Shown here: positions 44,140-53,690 of the stretch, piece after piece
Position numbering within the stretch: the first letter of the stretch is position 1
How the letters are laid out: each line of letters starts with the position of its first letter
Assembly (NCBI GenBank): GCA_029228645.1
Contig: JAPTHR010000015.1
Location: 23,214-87,213 of the forward strand
DNA length: 64,000 nucleotides
Reading direction: 5' to 3'
Source of the DNA: Gammaproteobacteria bacterium Milos-ODIII6
GTDB lineage: Bacteria; Pseudomonadota; Gammaproteobacteria; Chromatiales; Chromatiaceae
Made by a program: the position numbers and the translations under genes
The notes under the pieces: model-generated
What the model saw: only the letters and a program-made list of their open reading frames with translations
Told to the model about the DNA's origin: nothing
Databases searched by the model: none

Positions 44140-44238
44140 ATCGGGCTCCCTAGCGTCCCTATGGGCTACGTAACTTCTGCTACACATTCCGAGCAACGTG
44201 ACGCTAATTCCTTATGGAAACCTCCCGGGACTGAAACG

Positions 44239-45177
44239 ATGACCAGATCAGACGATTTGCCGGTGGCCCTGGCCCTCAAAGCCATTGACTGTTCGAACGA
44301 TGGCATCGTGATCACGGCGGGCAACCACAGCAACCGCCCGATCATCTACGTTAACGAGGCGTTCTGCCGCCTTACCGGCTATACGCGCGCAGAGATTCTG
44401 GGCCGGGACTGTCGCTTTCTGCAGGGTCCCGAGACCAGCCAGCAGGAACTGCAAACCCTTGGCAGATCGCTGCTGCAAGGCAAAAGCGACCGTATTCGTG
44501 TGCTCAACTATCGCAAAGACGGGAGCACCTTCTGGAACGAGCTGTCAGTGTCCCCGGTGACGAATGAACAGGGGGACATAACGCATCACATTGGTGTCCA
44601 GAAGGACATCACCAGGCAGGTGGAGAACGAGGCGGAACTCAACCACCTGCTCGAACAACTCAACCAGGAATCGCGTACCGATACACTCACCGGCCTGCTC
44701 AATCGTCGTGGCTTTGGAGCCGTTGCGTCCCCTGTGTGGGGGAACGCGGTGCGCACAGGCGCATGGCTGAGCTTGTTCTTCATCGATATCGATCACTTCA
44801 AGCAGATCAACGATCGATACGGTCACCACACCGGGGATCAGTGCCTCGAGGAAATTGCCGACAGGCTGGCCGCCAGAATGAACCGGGAATCCGACGTCGT
44901 CGCCCGTTACGGTGGCGAGGAGTTTATCGTCCTTGCTCCTGGCGTGGAGCAACCCGCCTGCAGGGTCCTGGGAGATCGCATCCTCGAGGATCTGCGGTTT
45001 TCACTGCCCGGCGGGTCTGGCGTGAACGTGACAGCGAGCATCGGTGCGCACAGCCTCGTTCCCACACCCAGGGACAGGCTCCTGAGCGTTATCGAACAGG
45101 CCGATCGGGCGATGTACGCGTCCAAGCAGTCGGGCAGAGACCGGATAAGCTATTTCTTTGCCGAGAACGGGGTCTGA
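44239..45177 (+). CDS. LOV-type PAS / GGDEF diguanylate cyclase
   Basis: A 312-aa soluble protein. Residues about 10-125 form a PAS domain with LGRDCRFLQG, the LOV signature whose cysteine forms the flavin adduct in blue light. NYRKDGSTFWNELSVSPV is the usual following strand pair. A short helix (about 125-145) links to a GGDEF domain with TDTLTGLLNRRGF, FIDIDHFKQIND and YGGEEF, an intact active site. It should make c-di-GMP under blue light or redox control. The ATG at 44239 is chosen near the start of the PAS fold. It is convergent with the c-di-GMP phosphodiesterase gene at 45247. Confidence 0.9.
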   Translation: MTRSDDLPVALALKAIDCSNDGIVITAGNHSNRPIIYVNEAFCRLTGYTRAEILGRDCRFLQGPETSQQELQTLGRSLLQGKSDRIRVLNYRKDGSTFWNELSVSPVTNEQGDITHHIGVQKDITRQVENEAELNHLLEQLNQESRTDTLTGLLNRRGFGAVASPVWGNAVRTGAWLSLFFIDIDHFKQINDRYGHHTGDQCLEEIADRLAARMNRESDVVARYGGEEFIVLAPGVEQPACRVLGDRILEDLRFSLPGGSGVNVTASIGAHSLVPTPRDRLLSVIEQADRAMYASKQSGRDRISYFFAENGV

Positions 45178-45246
45178 ACGGCATCACCGGCGTGAGGAGC
45201 CTTCCCGGCAGGCGGCCCGGCTCGCTTCGCCAGACAGTCATCCTGC

Positions 45247-48200
45247 TCAGGCAATGTCCTTCAGCTTGACGAGTTCGTCGAGCAACACCGGCGCTGATAT
45301 CTCGTAGCCCTGCGCGTAATCGACGCCCATCTCGGTAACCAAACGCAGGATTTCGGCGTCCGCGACGTACTCGGCGATGGTCTGCTTGCCGAGGAAGTGG
45401 CCGATCTCGTTGATCGACTTGACCACCCCGTAGTCGCCACGGTCAGTGGCCATCCCACGGACGAAGGCGCCATCAATTTTGAGCCAGTCCACGGGCAGCT
45501 CCTTGAGGTAGGCGTAGGACGCCATGCCGCTGCCGAAATCGTCGAGTGCAACCTTGCAGCCGAGACCCTTGAGATCGCCCACGATGCCGGCACTGAGCGC
45601 CAGATCCGAAACCGCAACTGTCTCGGTCACTTCGAAGCTCAGCCATCCCGGATCGATGCCGGTACGCTGGAACTGTTGGCGGACAAAATCGACGAAACCC
45701 GGATCACTTGCGGTCTGCCCCGAGAGATTGACCGCAAACCCGTGCAACGATGGCATTATTGCGCGGTGTTCTGCGATCCATTCCATGATGGTGCGGGTTA
45801 TCCATCGATCCACTGAACGCATACGGTCGTAACGTTCGGCCGCATCGATGAACTCACCGATCGCGAGCGACTGGCCGCTGCCGTTGCGCACACCCAGCAG
45901 CACCTCGTAATGAGGCGCCAGTCCGCCTCCGGCAAGGAGCGGCACAATCGGCTGGGAACGCAATTGCAACTGCCCCCTCTCGAGGGCGTCATCCACCTGA
46001 GCCAACCACTGCACGGACTCCCGTTGCCTGGCGATTTCCGGGTCGTCCTCCCGATAGAGGTAGGCCTGGTTGCCGCCGGCGACCTTCGCCATCGACAACG
46101 CGTCCTCTGCGGACTTAAGCAGAGCAGCGCTGTCCCTGCCGTCCCTTCGCAAGCCGACCAGGCCGATCGAGACGCTGACCGCCATGCCCTTGCCATGCCA
46201 ATCGAATGACATCGCGCCGATTGATTCGTTGATGGATCGCGCGCGCGGCATGGCGTCCGGCGCGGCGATATCCGGTAACAGCATCGCGAACCGGTCGCCA
46301 CCCAGGTGCCCGAGCAAACCGGCGCCAGGTACCTGTTCGAGCTGACGCGCGACCGCGATCAGCAGCCGGTCCGCGGTCTCATTGCCATGCAATTCGTTGA
46401 CCAGCCGGAAATGATCGATATCGATCCACAACAGAGCGCCAACATCCTCGCTGTGCGCGGACTCCTGGAGCATCTCTTCGAGCACGACTTTGAACTGCTG
46501 TCGATTGAGCAGCCCGGTCAGGGAGTCGTGAGCCGCCTGATGAGCCAGGCGCTCCTCCATACCGGCGAGAATGGCGTCCACGGCACGTTCGCTGAGCGGC
46601 CGGCCGTCGGCGTGGTCCAGCTCGATGTCACGCCGGTGCAGGCCTGCCGCCAGTTCGAGGCGACTCACATCGCGCGCGCGCACGCCCCGGTGGTCGACCA
46701 ATGTCATCAAGCGATGATCCGGACGGACCCACGCGACCCGCAACTCTGTCGGCGGCGCGTGCGCGTCGAGGAAACGCAGACGATCCCCGGTGCGGACTGC
46801 ATCACAATGTGCCAGGAGTCTTTGCCACGCCGCCTGAGCGATGCCGTCGGGCGGCGCACTGTCGTCCGGGATATCCGGCTCGCCTTGCAGAGGCGCCATC
46901 TCGACAAGCTCAATATCGGCTTTCAGCTCGCCATCCAGTTCCTTGTGCAGCCGCTGTTCGACCGCATTCCGCCTGAAGGGGTCAAAGGCGAACTGGGCCA
47001 GCTCCTGACAGATCCGTTCCCTCAGCCTGGCTGCATCGATGTCGACAACCGGCCGTCCAAACGGTTGCACGCCCAGCTTGGCAAGTAAAACATCGGTCAA
47101 GGCAAACTGGGTCTCGAATGTCGAATCCGCCTCTTCACCACCGAGCGCGGACAACTCCAGGGCCGATCGCCAGCCGGCTTCGAGCAGTTGCGGCAGCACC
47201 GCCGGAACCCGCCTACCCGCATAGCGACGGTTTATCTCACCGACCACCTTGAGGCGGGCCTGGCGCAATCTCTCCCCGCCCTCGCAGGCCTCGACCACAC
47301 GTTCCACACTGCGCTGATAAAGCTTGCTCTCATGCAGGGTCAATTCGCTGACCGACGCGGCAATCGATCTCAGCGTCTCGGTATCTTCCTCGCCTTCGCT
47401 GATGGGCCTGAGCATCTCGGAGACCTGCGCACGGAGCGGATCATCCTTCGGCGTCACATCGGGGGTGGCGCGGAACATCTGAAGATGGCCAAGGGCATCC
47501 ACGATCTCGCGCAGGGGATGCTTCGGATTCTGGAAAAAGGAGGGTTCGTTGACCGCCTCTTGGACCAAAGGCGCCTGCAGCAGGGATAGCCAGCCTGCCA
47601 GGCTCTCGGTCATGTTGGGCAGGTCGGTGACGTGGGACATCAGCGCCTGCGCCTGCGCCTCGCGTTGGTAACGTTCGTTTTCCGCAAGGCGGGCCAGCAG
47701 CTCCTGGTCGATGGGCATGGACCGTAGCGCCCCCGCCGGCTCGCGGGCTTGCGTGTCCTCCCCGCTCGCGGGAGACGACGCACCTTCGTCGGACGTTTGC
47801 GAGTAATCCGGTTGCGCTGGCATGTCGTGCGACTGAACGACGTGCAAGGTCTGCTGCTGTGCCGCTGGCGCGCCGAGGGCGTCCAGAGTCTGGTCGAGAA
47901 CGCGATAGTAGTGATCCAGCTTTTCGCCCAGGACAAGGCCGACGCGATCAAACAGCACCCTGTGGGTCGCTGCACCCAGTTCCAGATCGCGGGCAAAACG
48001 TCTCAATGTGCCGGTAAAGTGCCCGGGCTCGAAAGGGACGACGCTGCCCGCATCCGTGTGTTCAAACAACCCGGCCATGCGCGAATTGAGTACGCTGATC
48101 TGTTTCCCGAACCGCCGGTTCAACAGCGTTTGGGCCCGCGAGGCCTCCAGCCAATACTCGAACTCCTCGGTATCCACCAGGGACAGCTCCCCGGCGTCTT

Positions 48201-48822
48201 CCATATCCGAGGCGAGGGTATGGTCCTGGTTCTCTTCAGATCGTGCCAATAGTTCCTGCAAAAGCGCGTCGTCCTCGCGCAGCTTCTCGAGCGCCTGCAT
48301 GTCAGCGAACAGCCGCTGCGACTCGCTGTTTGAGCTCGCGCACTCGGCCTCTGCCAACAGGGCCTCGCTGATATCTTCTGCCAGGGTCCGCAAGATCGCG
48401 GGCAGTTCGCGTTTTGCGACCTCCCGCAGCTGCGCTATTGCCTGTGCTTCTCCCGCGGGACTGGTCTCGGGTATTCCAGAGGCGCGGCCGGGTCGCAATT
48501 GTTCATGCTGTTTCAGGACGTCGATGATTGCCGTGGAAGGCTTTCCGAAAGCCAGGCCGAGATAGGCGCCACGCACCCAAACCACCTGCGCCTGCAAGCG
48601 CAACAGCCGTTCCCCCGCCGATGTGACAATCCGGGTGGCAATCCTGACCGACCTCCCGGCCACAAACCTAAAGCTGTCACTGCACGACTCGCTCTGGACG
48701 AGCAGACCGCCCTCGCAGAAATTGCGGATCACGCACGCACAGTCGTTCCCCGCATCGCTGATCCGACCATCCAACTCGATATCGAAACGAGTATGTCGAC
48801 GCTGTTCTGCCGGGTCAGGCAT
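45247..48822 (-). CDS. PilZ-DUF1631-GGDEF-EAL c-di-GMP signalling protein
   Basis: A 1191-aa cytoplasmic protein. N-terminal PilZ domain (about 5-110: RRHTRF and IRNFCEGGLLV), where NxSxxG is altered to NFCEGG. A long helical DUF1631-like region spans about 125-720. The GGDEF domain (about 780-915) has degenerate site GGDRF, and TGLLNRQQF is kept. The EAL domain (about 935-1185) has YEVLLG, VTETVAV, DDFGSGMASYAYLK and LKIDGAF, consistent with phosphodiesterase activity. It should sense and hydrolyse c-di-GMP. It is convergent with the LOV-GGDEF gene, 69 bases apart. Confidence 0.88.
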   Translation of the reverse strand: MPDPAEQRRHTRFDIELDGRISDAGNDCACVIRNFCEGGLLVQSESCSDSFRFVAGRSVRIATRIVTSAGERLLRLQAQVVWVRGAYLGLAFGKPSTAIIDVLKQHEQLRPGRASGIPETSPAGEAQAIAQLREVAKRELPAILRTLAEDISEALLAEAECASSNSESQRLFADMQALEKLREDDALLQELLARSEENQDHTLASDMEDAGELSLVDTEEFEYWLEASRAQTLLNRRFGKQISVLNSRMAGLFEHTDAGSVVPFEPGHFTGTLRRFARDLELGAATHRVLFDRVGLVLGEKLDHYYRVLDQTLDALGAPAAQQQTLHVVQSHDMPAQPDYSQTSDEGASSPASGEDTQAREPAGALRSMPIDQELLARLAENERYQREAQAQALMSHVTDLPNMTESLAGWLSLLQAPLVQEAVNEPSFFQNPKHPLREIVDALGHLQMFRATPDVTPKDDPLRAQVSEMLRPISEGEEDTETLRSIAASVSELTLHESKLYQRSVERVVEACEGGERLRQARLKVVGEINRRYAGRRVPAVLPQLLEAGWRSALELSALGGEEADSTFETQFALTDVLLAKLGVQPFGRPVVDIDAARLRERICQELAQFAFDPFRRNAVEQRLHKELDGELKADIELVEMAPLQGEPDIPDDSAPPDGIAQAAWQRLLAHCDAVRTGDRLRFLDAHAPPTELRVAWVRPDHRLMTLVDHRGVRARDVSRLELAAGLHRRDIELDHADGRPLSERAVDAILAGMEERLAHQAAHDSLTGLLNRQQFKVVLEEMLQESAHSEDVGALLWIDIDHFRLVNELHGNETADRLLIAVARQLEQVPGAGLLGHLGGDRFAMLLPDIAAPDAMPRARSINESIGAMSFDWHGKGMAVSVSIGLVGLRRDGRDSAALLKSAEDALSMAKVAGGNQAYLYREDDPEIARQRESVQWLAQVDDALERGQLQLRSQPIVPLLAGGGLAPHYEVLLGVRNGSGQSLAIGEFIDAAERYDRMRSVDRWITRTIMEWIAEHRAIMPSLHGFAVNLSGQTASDPGFVDFVRQQFQRTGIDPGWLSFEVTETVAVSDLALSAGIVGDLKGLGCKVALDDFGSGMASYAYLKELPVDWLKIDGAFVRGMATDRGDYGVVKSINEIGHFLGKQTIAEYVADAEILRLVTEMGVDYAQGYEISAPVLLDELVKLKDIA

Positions 48823-49431
48823 AGGCTATTTAACCGGCCAGCAAACGGGTCGCGTGGAACAGGGTTGGCGCATCAAGGCTCCCGATTGTGCATTTGGGTT
48901 CTTCACAAGCAGCTAGTCGACCTTGCGAATCGATTCTTGAGCCAGTGGAGAAAACGACGTCCGTGACCTTGTATAAAAGCCGCGAGCCGGGCCTGCGCCA
49001 AAACTGAGGAAATGTTCGGGTTCGTGCGGCAACCTCCCGCCTGGTGGAATCCCAGCTTACGGGGACGGCTCGAGGTAGAGACGTTGCGCTTGTAGCCGCT
49101 AGTTTGGTGAGTTCGGTAACACTCAGCCCACTAGGTGAAAAAGGACCTCATCCGCCCTATCAGGGCCGGCCCTGGCCAATGCCAGCGGCCTTCTGATCAA
49201 CGGGCAGGTGGGATCATCCGGAGTGTGAATACGCCATCGGCTGAAAGCCGGATCGGTCGTCGGCCATCCAGCCGACTTCCCCTGCTCCACTCATGGGAAG
49301 GGCTGGGGTGGGAAACACCTCGTTCACCGTCCGAGCGCCACCCCTTCCCAACCCTCCCCCTCGAGAGGGGGAAGAGGTGAACCGACAATCCGGCTGAAGC
49401 CGCGGGGTTTACGAATCCCAATTGGGAGATT
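48823..49431. other. 609-base spacer without a supported gene
   Basis: No convincing coding frame on either strand. It includes the upstream region of the PilZ-EAL gene (48823 onward) and the second copy of the TCCCCCTC-GA-GAGGGGGA hairpin (49355-49372). Confidence 0.6.
49341..49378. repeat. Dispersed hairpin repeat (TCCCCCTC-NN-GAGGGGGA), copy 2
   Basis: A perfect 8-bp stem with a GA loop, preceded by CCCTTCCCAACCC. It is the same element as at 22982-23020 with a compensated outer base. Confidence 0.65.
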
Positions 49432-50058
49432 CTAAGCGCGCCTGGCTGCAGACTTCTTCCGAGTGACCGCCTTCTTTGCGCTTGCCTTCTTCCTGGTTGC
49501 GACCTTCTTCCCTGAAGCCACTTTCTTCTTCGTTGCCACCTTTTTCCTGGTGGCGACCTTTTTCTTAGTGGCGACCTTTTTCTTGCTCGCGACCTTTTTC
49601 CTGGATGCCGCCTTCTTTTTCGACACCGACTTTTTGGCAGCCACCTTTTTCTTGCTCGCGGCTTTCTTCCTGGAGGCCTTCTTTTTTGCCGTGGTCCGGG
49701 CCCCGGTCGAAGGTGCGCCCGTCTCGGCTACCACCGTCCCCCGCAGCTGTTCGAGTCGTTGCCCCACTACAGCCAGCACGCTTTCACCAACCTCTTCGAC
49801 CTCATTGATCAGGCTCTTGAGCAGATGACCCGCCTGCGTGTCCGAGACCGTGTCGGTCGCAGACTTGGCGGCGCTGGACACCTTGTCCGTGACAGTACCC
49901 AGACCTTCTCGCACCTCTTTCAGGACCGTGTCACTGGCTTTCTCCACTTCATCAACAATCGTGGTAGCGGTCGCCTTGATCGAAGCGACGATACCGCCTT
50001 CGACCGTAGCCGGCGTATTTGCCGCCGACTTCTTTTTAGTGCTCGTCTTCTTGGCCAT
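49432..50058 (-). CDS. Lysine-rich histone-H1-like / phasin-like protein
   Basis: A 208-aa protein in two parts. Residues about 20-110 are amphipathic helices with phasin-like character (IKATATTIVDEVEKASDTVL). Residues about 120-208 form a basic tail of short KKKVA-type repeats (ASKKK, VATKKK, VATRKK), as in AlgP and eukaryotic histone H1 tails. The tail should bind DNA or polyphosphate. The repeated codons make the gene prone to length change by slippage. The 325 bases on its upstream side (50059-50384) contain no recognisable gene. Confidence 0.85.
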   Translation of the reverse strand: MAKKTSTKKKSAANTPATVEGGIVASIKATATTIVDEVEKASDTVLKEVREGLGTVTDKVSSAAKSATDTVSDTQAGHLLKSLINEVEEVGESVLAVVGQRLEQLRGTVVAETGAPSTGARTTAKKKASRKKAASKKKVAAKKSVSKKKAASRKKVASKKKVATKKKVATRKKVATKKKVASGKKVATRKKASAKKAVTRKKSAARRA

Positions 50059-50384
50059 CTTTACTCCTATTGCGACATTGATCGATGAGAAATATAGGCC
50101 GGACAGAAGAGAAGGTACATACAGCCGGCGGAATTTTTTCTTCCCCGTGCAGCAAACCGTTTACTCGACCAAGTATCAACCCGGTCGCTGGAGATGACTC
50201 ATGATGGGTGTCATAAAAAGGAAACGACCGGCCGCGACAGTGTGCAGGCTGCCGCCGCATCCCCATTGACGCTTGCTGCGAAAGGCCCCGCCAGGTGTAT
50301 CACACAAACGACAAGAACAGTTGATGGGCCGGCAAAGGCGACCACCCAGACTTCACCCGGTTCATATCCCCAGGTGTGTGTTGG

Positions 50385-50567
50385 CTACTCTGTGTCGCAG
50401 CCGAGGCCGCCTGCAGGCGTACAGAATTTGCGATCTTTGCACCCTGTACCGGCACACGACGGGCACAACTCGCCGTTCTCCAGATATCCCTCTCCATGAC
50501 AATCTTCGCAGGGGTTTTGACATACCTCGTGCCCACTGGCGTCAACGACTTTTTCCTCTTCTGTCAT
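50385..50567 (-). CDS. Small zinc-ribbon protein with two CxxCxGxG motifs
   Basis: A 60-aa protein with two DnaJ-type zinc-binding motifs, CEDCHGEG and CPSCAGTG, plus further cysteines (VCQNPC, GCKDRKFC). DnaJ has four such motifs in a much larger protein. Here two stand alone, enough for one zinc site. The start is well supported: GGAGG lies 7 bases before the ATG. Possible roles are chaperone-like binding or a metal-binding accessory; no partner gene is adjacent. Confidence 0.75.
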   Translation of the reverse strand: MTEEEKVVDASGHEVCQNPCEDCHGEGYLENGELCPSCAGTGCKDRKFCTPAGGLGCDTE

Positions 50568-50760
50568 CTCTCATCCTCCCGAGTGCCTTATTGAGCAGTC
50601 TCCAGGGACCGTGCACCCTCTCCTTTATGGCTTATAGACCATCCAGGGGCAGTTTGGTGCGGAGCGAGTCGCCTCGATCCGGGCACGATTATTTCTGACC
50701 CCCAATCCTGAGGGGTTTGGTTTCATGCGACTTCCCCTGAGATCGTTGGCCCGGTGGACT

Positions 50761-51732
50761 TCAGCGCTCCGGCACGCAGATGCGCCCTCGCAGCACCGCC
50801 TCCGTGGTCCTGAGCAGAAGCAGGGCCACCACCAGGGTGAGCACTGTCAGCAGGCCGCCACCCAGCCAGGCGAAAGCGTCTGCACCGGTCTGCTCGTACA
50901 TCAGCATGCTGGCGATGCTGATCGCAGCGAGTGGAAAGGAATAGGCCCACCAGGAAAGAAAGAATCCAAGCCGCGCGAAGCGCCGCGCCTGGGTGAACAG
51001 CAGCAGGGTGAGGAACAGCCCGCTGTAGTAGAGCACGCGCCCGAAAGCATCCAGTTCCCCGGCGAGGCGCAGGTAGGAGATGAACCCGACCGCCGGCGGC
51101 GCGATCAATATGAACAGGGTCGGCATCAGTCGCTGGTCGATCGGGTGATGGAACAACACCCGGTAGAAGATGATGGTCATCAAAATCATCCAGAAGAGCA
51201 TCCCGATGCTGAAGAAGAACCAGGACATCTCCACGTAGCCCAACGGCACGCCCGCAACCGGCACCAGGACATTACCGACGGCCGGAATGAACCAGGCAGG
51301 GTTGAGATGATGGACCTCGAAATGCTCATGGTGGATCCAGACGTTGGCCACGTACAGGGTGAACACCAGGTGCAGGCCCGCCCCCGCCATCCACAGCGGC
51401 AGGCTGAGCTGGCTATCCACGGGCAGGAAGGCAATCGCGAGCAACAGCAGGCTGATCGAGATCGTGGGGAAGAAGTTCAGCTTGACCGGATGATTCAATT
51501 CCTGCAGCACCATACTGCGGTAGCGCACGGTCTTCGCCGCGTAGAGCACGGCCAGCACCACGAATACCAGCAACGTGAGCGCCACCAGGACCGAGTTGAT
51601 ATGCAGATCGAACGCGACCAGGTGCTGTGCCTTCTCCCAGGCAATGGTCAGTCCCGCCAATCCCATCACCATCGCGAAAAATGAGATCGGGAAATTCTCC
51701 AGCCGCGTTGGGCTCGCTTGTTCATAAGCCAT
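50761..51732 (-). CDS. SLAC1/TehA-family anion channel or TDT transporter
   Basis: A 323-aa membrane protein with 10 predicted helices of the TehA/SLAC1/Mae1 family. The start (ENFPISFFAMVMGLAGLTIA) and the central GNVLVPVAGVPLG and LFWMILMTIIFYRVLFH are typical. FISYLRLAG is in the usual position for the gate region, which in SLAC1-like channels contains a phenylalanine. Family members pass anions (nitrate, chloride, sulfite) or dicarboxylates or tellurite-related substrates. The ligand here cannot be chosen. Confidence 0.88.
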   Translation of the reverse strand: MAYEQASPTRLENFPISFFAMVMGLAGLTIAWEKAQHLVAFDLHINSVLVALTLLVFVVLAVLYAAKTVRYRSMVLQELNHPVKLNFFPTISISLLLLAIAFLPVDSQLSLPLWMAGAGLHLVFTLYVANVWIHHEHFEVHHLNPAWFIPAVGNVLVPVAGVPLGYVEMSWFFFSIGMLFWMILMTIIFYRVLFHHPIDQRLMPTLFILIAPPAVGFISYLRLAGELDAFGRVLYYSGLFLTLLLFTQARRFARLGFFLSWWAYSFPLAAISIASMLMYEQTGADAFAWLGGGLLTVLTLVVALLLLRTTEAVLRGRICVPER

Positions 51733-51898
51733 GACTGTCTCCTTCGAAAGCGGGCTAAGATGTCCGAGTGAAATAGTATGGATTGCCTACTCAGTTCGTC
51801 ATTGAGGAATCGCAAGACGCGGTGTACCGGGTAGAACGCTGGCTCATTGTCAGCGCCCGCGGGTGACCAAAATGGAAGCCTCGACCCTGGGGTCCGGT

Positions 51899-52606
51899 TT
51901 ATTGAGTACGGAAGCGGAAGCGCGTATTCAGGCGCCCTTCGAACACGGTATCCAGTTCGACCCGTCCCGGTTCGTGGTGAGGCGTGAAGCCGGTTTGTCG
52001 GTCGGGCGTAAAACCCGCGAGCTGCCATGCCTCCGGATAGTCGATGCGCAGGGAGACGCGCAGGGGATAATAGCCATCCAGGAAACGACGCATGAAGGGT
52101 CCGTTACGCAGCTCGAAACCGCCATCATCGGTTTTCCACAAGGCCCGACTGCGTGCCCGGATACAGATCCTGGAACCAGCGCCCACGTCGCGCAGCTGTA
52201 CCGTGTGGCCCTCGGCAAAAGCCTCACCGATGTTTTCCGAGGCGATGACTTCGAGGGCACGTGTGTTCTGTGCATTGAACACGATCTGTACAGCCGGCAC
52301 GCGATCCAGGTCCGTGTGACACTGCTCGAGCAGAACCCACCCGTCCCGCAGCGCATCCTCACCAATCGTGATGTGATTGCTGTGGTGATGTAAGGGCTTG
52401 CCACCGGGATCGGGCAGAAAAGTCAGTTCCCCCTCGTTGACCAGGGCCGCACGCTCCAACAGCGCATCCTCCTCGTCCACCCAGGCAGGCCAATCGGAAT
52501 CATCCGCGTCGTCACGCGCGTCACTTACCGCGTAGGACATACCCATTCCGGTTAAGAACGCCACCAGCAGAATCAGTTGCACAAAGTACCGGTACCCGTA
52601 TTGCAT
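51899..52606 (-). CDS. Uncharacterised exported protein
   Basis: A 235-aa protein with an N-terminal signal peptide or anchor (FVQLILLVAFLTGMGMSYAVS). A mature domain follows with an acidic start (DARDDADDSDWPAWVDEED), then a mainly beta-rich region (GWVLLEQCHTDLDRVPAVQIVF). It is not placed in any named family. The ATG at 52606 is chosen because it begins directly before the signal peptide; upstream codons of the frame do not look like protein. It lies 166 bases from the anion channel gene. Confidence 0.75.
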   Translation of the reverse strand: MQYGYRYFVQLILLVAFLTGMGMSYAVSDARDDADDSDWPAWVDEEDALLERAALVNEGELTFLPDPGGKPLHHHSNHITIGEDALRDGWVLLEQCHTDLDRVPAVQIVFNAQNTRALEVIASENIGEAFAEGHTVQLRDVGAGSRICIRARSRALWKTDDGGFELRNGPFMRRFLDGYYPLRVSLRIDYPEAWQLAGFTPDRQTGFTPHHEPGRVELDTVFEGRLNTRFRFRTQ

Positions 52607-52761
52607 CTTTCTAACGTAGCCGAATTGCCGGTGATTTCCCGCAAAACCGCGACCGATCCAGGGATTTCCGCCCGCTCGGCTTGCGCCAAACCGGAGATAC
52701 TCTCCAACCCGGCCAGTCAATACGCCGGGTTGATCGCTCACGCCAGGAAAGCTGACAGCAC

Positions 52762-53667
52762 GTGCACATCATCGCCGTCGATTGGGGTAAGGAAGCGCGT
52801 AAGCGCTCCGCCTACCGGTTCGACCCCGCCCTTTCCCGTATCTCCAGGTTGAGCTTCGACGGCGATCTCGCCTCGCTGCGCGCGCTCGCTTCGCAGCTGC
52901 AAGGCTCGGTACTGATCGGAATCGATGCGGCGATCGGGTTCCCGGCCACATCGTGGAGGCAGTTGCTGCGCTCAGTAGCGAAGCAGCCGGGCAACTTTGC
53001 CGACCTGCTGTGCCACCAACCGCTTCCCGACCTGTTTTTCGAGGCAGTGGCCAGTCCCGAGGAGTGGTTGCCGCAACGCCCCTTCATTCGGCCGCCCAAA
53101 GGCAAGTGGTCCCTGCGCGCCTTCGTCGAGGCCTCGAACGACGGACTGCACCGGGCGGTTGATCGACAGCTTCAGGCAAACCCGATGTTTGTCACCTGCG
53201 GCATTCCCGGCAGCGTCGGTAGCGGGACCCGGACCCTGTGGGAGGAGATCGTCGCCCACGAGCACCGGGAACGGTTAAAGATCTGGCCCTTCCATGGTTC
53301 GTTTCTGGACCTCATGTCGGACGGTAAGGCGGGATCGACCGTGATCGCAGAGATCTACCCCAAGGTCTGCTACGGAATCGCCCTGGCCACCACCCTGCCC
53401 ACTCCCCTGCTGCCGCTCGCCAAGACCAAATCAGACGTACGCCGCCAGGCCATCAGCAGACTGAGCGGGAGCGAGTGGCCGGTAAGACTCGGCGTGCGTA
53501 TCGACGACACCGATGCCGCGCTGGGCAACGAGGATGATTTCGACGCCCTGCTATCCGCGGCCGCTTTGACCCGTCTGTTTCTGGAGAAGGCGCCCTTCGA
53601 CAGCGCAGACAGCATCGACCCGGTTGCAGAGGGTGGCGTGCTGGGCGCTGCCAGTCTGTCTCCCTGA
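52762..53667 (+). CDS. DUF429-like RNase H-fold protein
   Basis: A 301-aa protein. The start HIIAVDWGKEARKRSAY followed by VLIGIDAAIGFP has the acidic pattern of RNase-H-like DUF429 proteins. AEIYPKVCYGIAL and NEDDFDALLSAAALTRLF are C-terminal landmarks of the group. No nuclease activity has been agreed for DUF429. GTG start. It is convergent with batD, 23 bases apart, and has no obvious partner. Confidence 0.75.
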   Translation: MHIIAVDWGKEARKRSAYRFDPALSRISRLSFDGDLASLRALASQLQGSVLIGIDAAIGFPATSWRQLLRSVAKQPGNFADLLCHQPLPDLFFEAVASPEEWLPQRPFIRPPKGKWSLRAFVEASNDGLHRAVDRQLQANPMFVTCGIPGSVGSGTRTLWEEIVAHEHRERLKIWPFHGSFLDLMSDGKAGSTVIAEIYPKVCYGIALATTLPTPLLPLAKTKSDVRRQAISRLSGSEWPVRLGVRIDDTDAALGNEDDFDALLSAAALTRLFLEKAPFDSADSIDPVAEGGVLGAASLSP

Positions 53668-53690
53668 ACTGGGAAAGACACAAACCCGGC

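Noticed and set aside
49135..49380. Short open frames in the 48.8-49.4 kb spacer
   Set aside because: They run through the G/C hairpin repeat and have no ribosome-binding site or family resemblance.
50630..50680. Sequence CTTATAGACC...CCAGG...TTTGGTGCGGAGC resembling the sigma-54 promoter region at 31452-31490
   Set aside because: The GG to GC spacing is 13 instead of 10 and the next gene on the plus strand is 2 kb away, so it is unlikely to be a working promoter.
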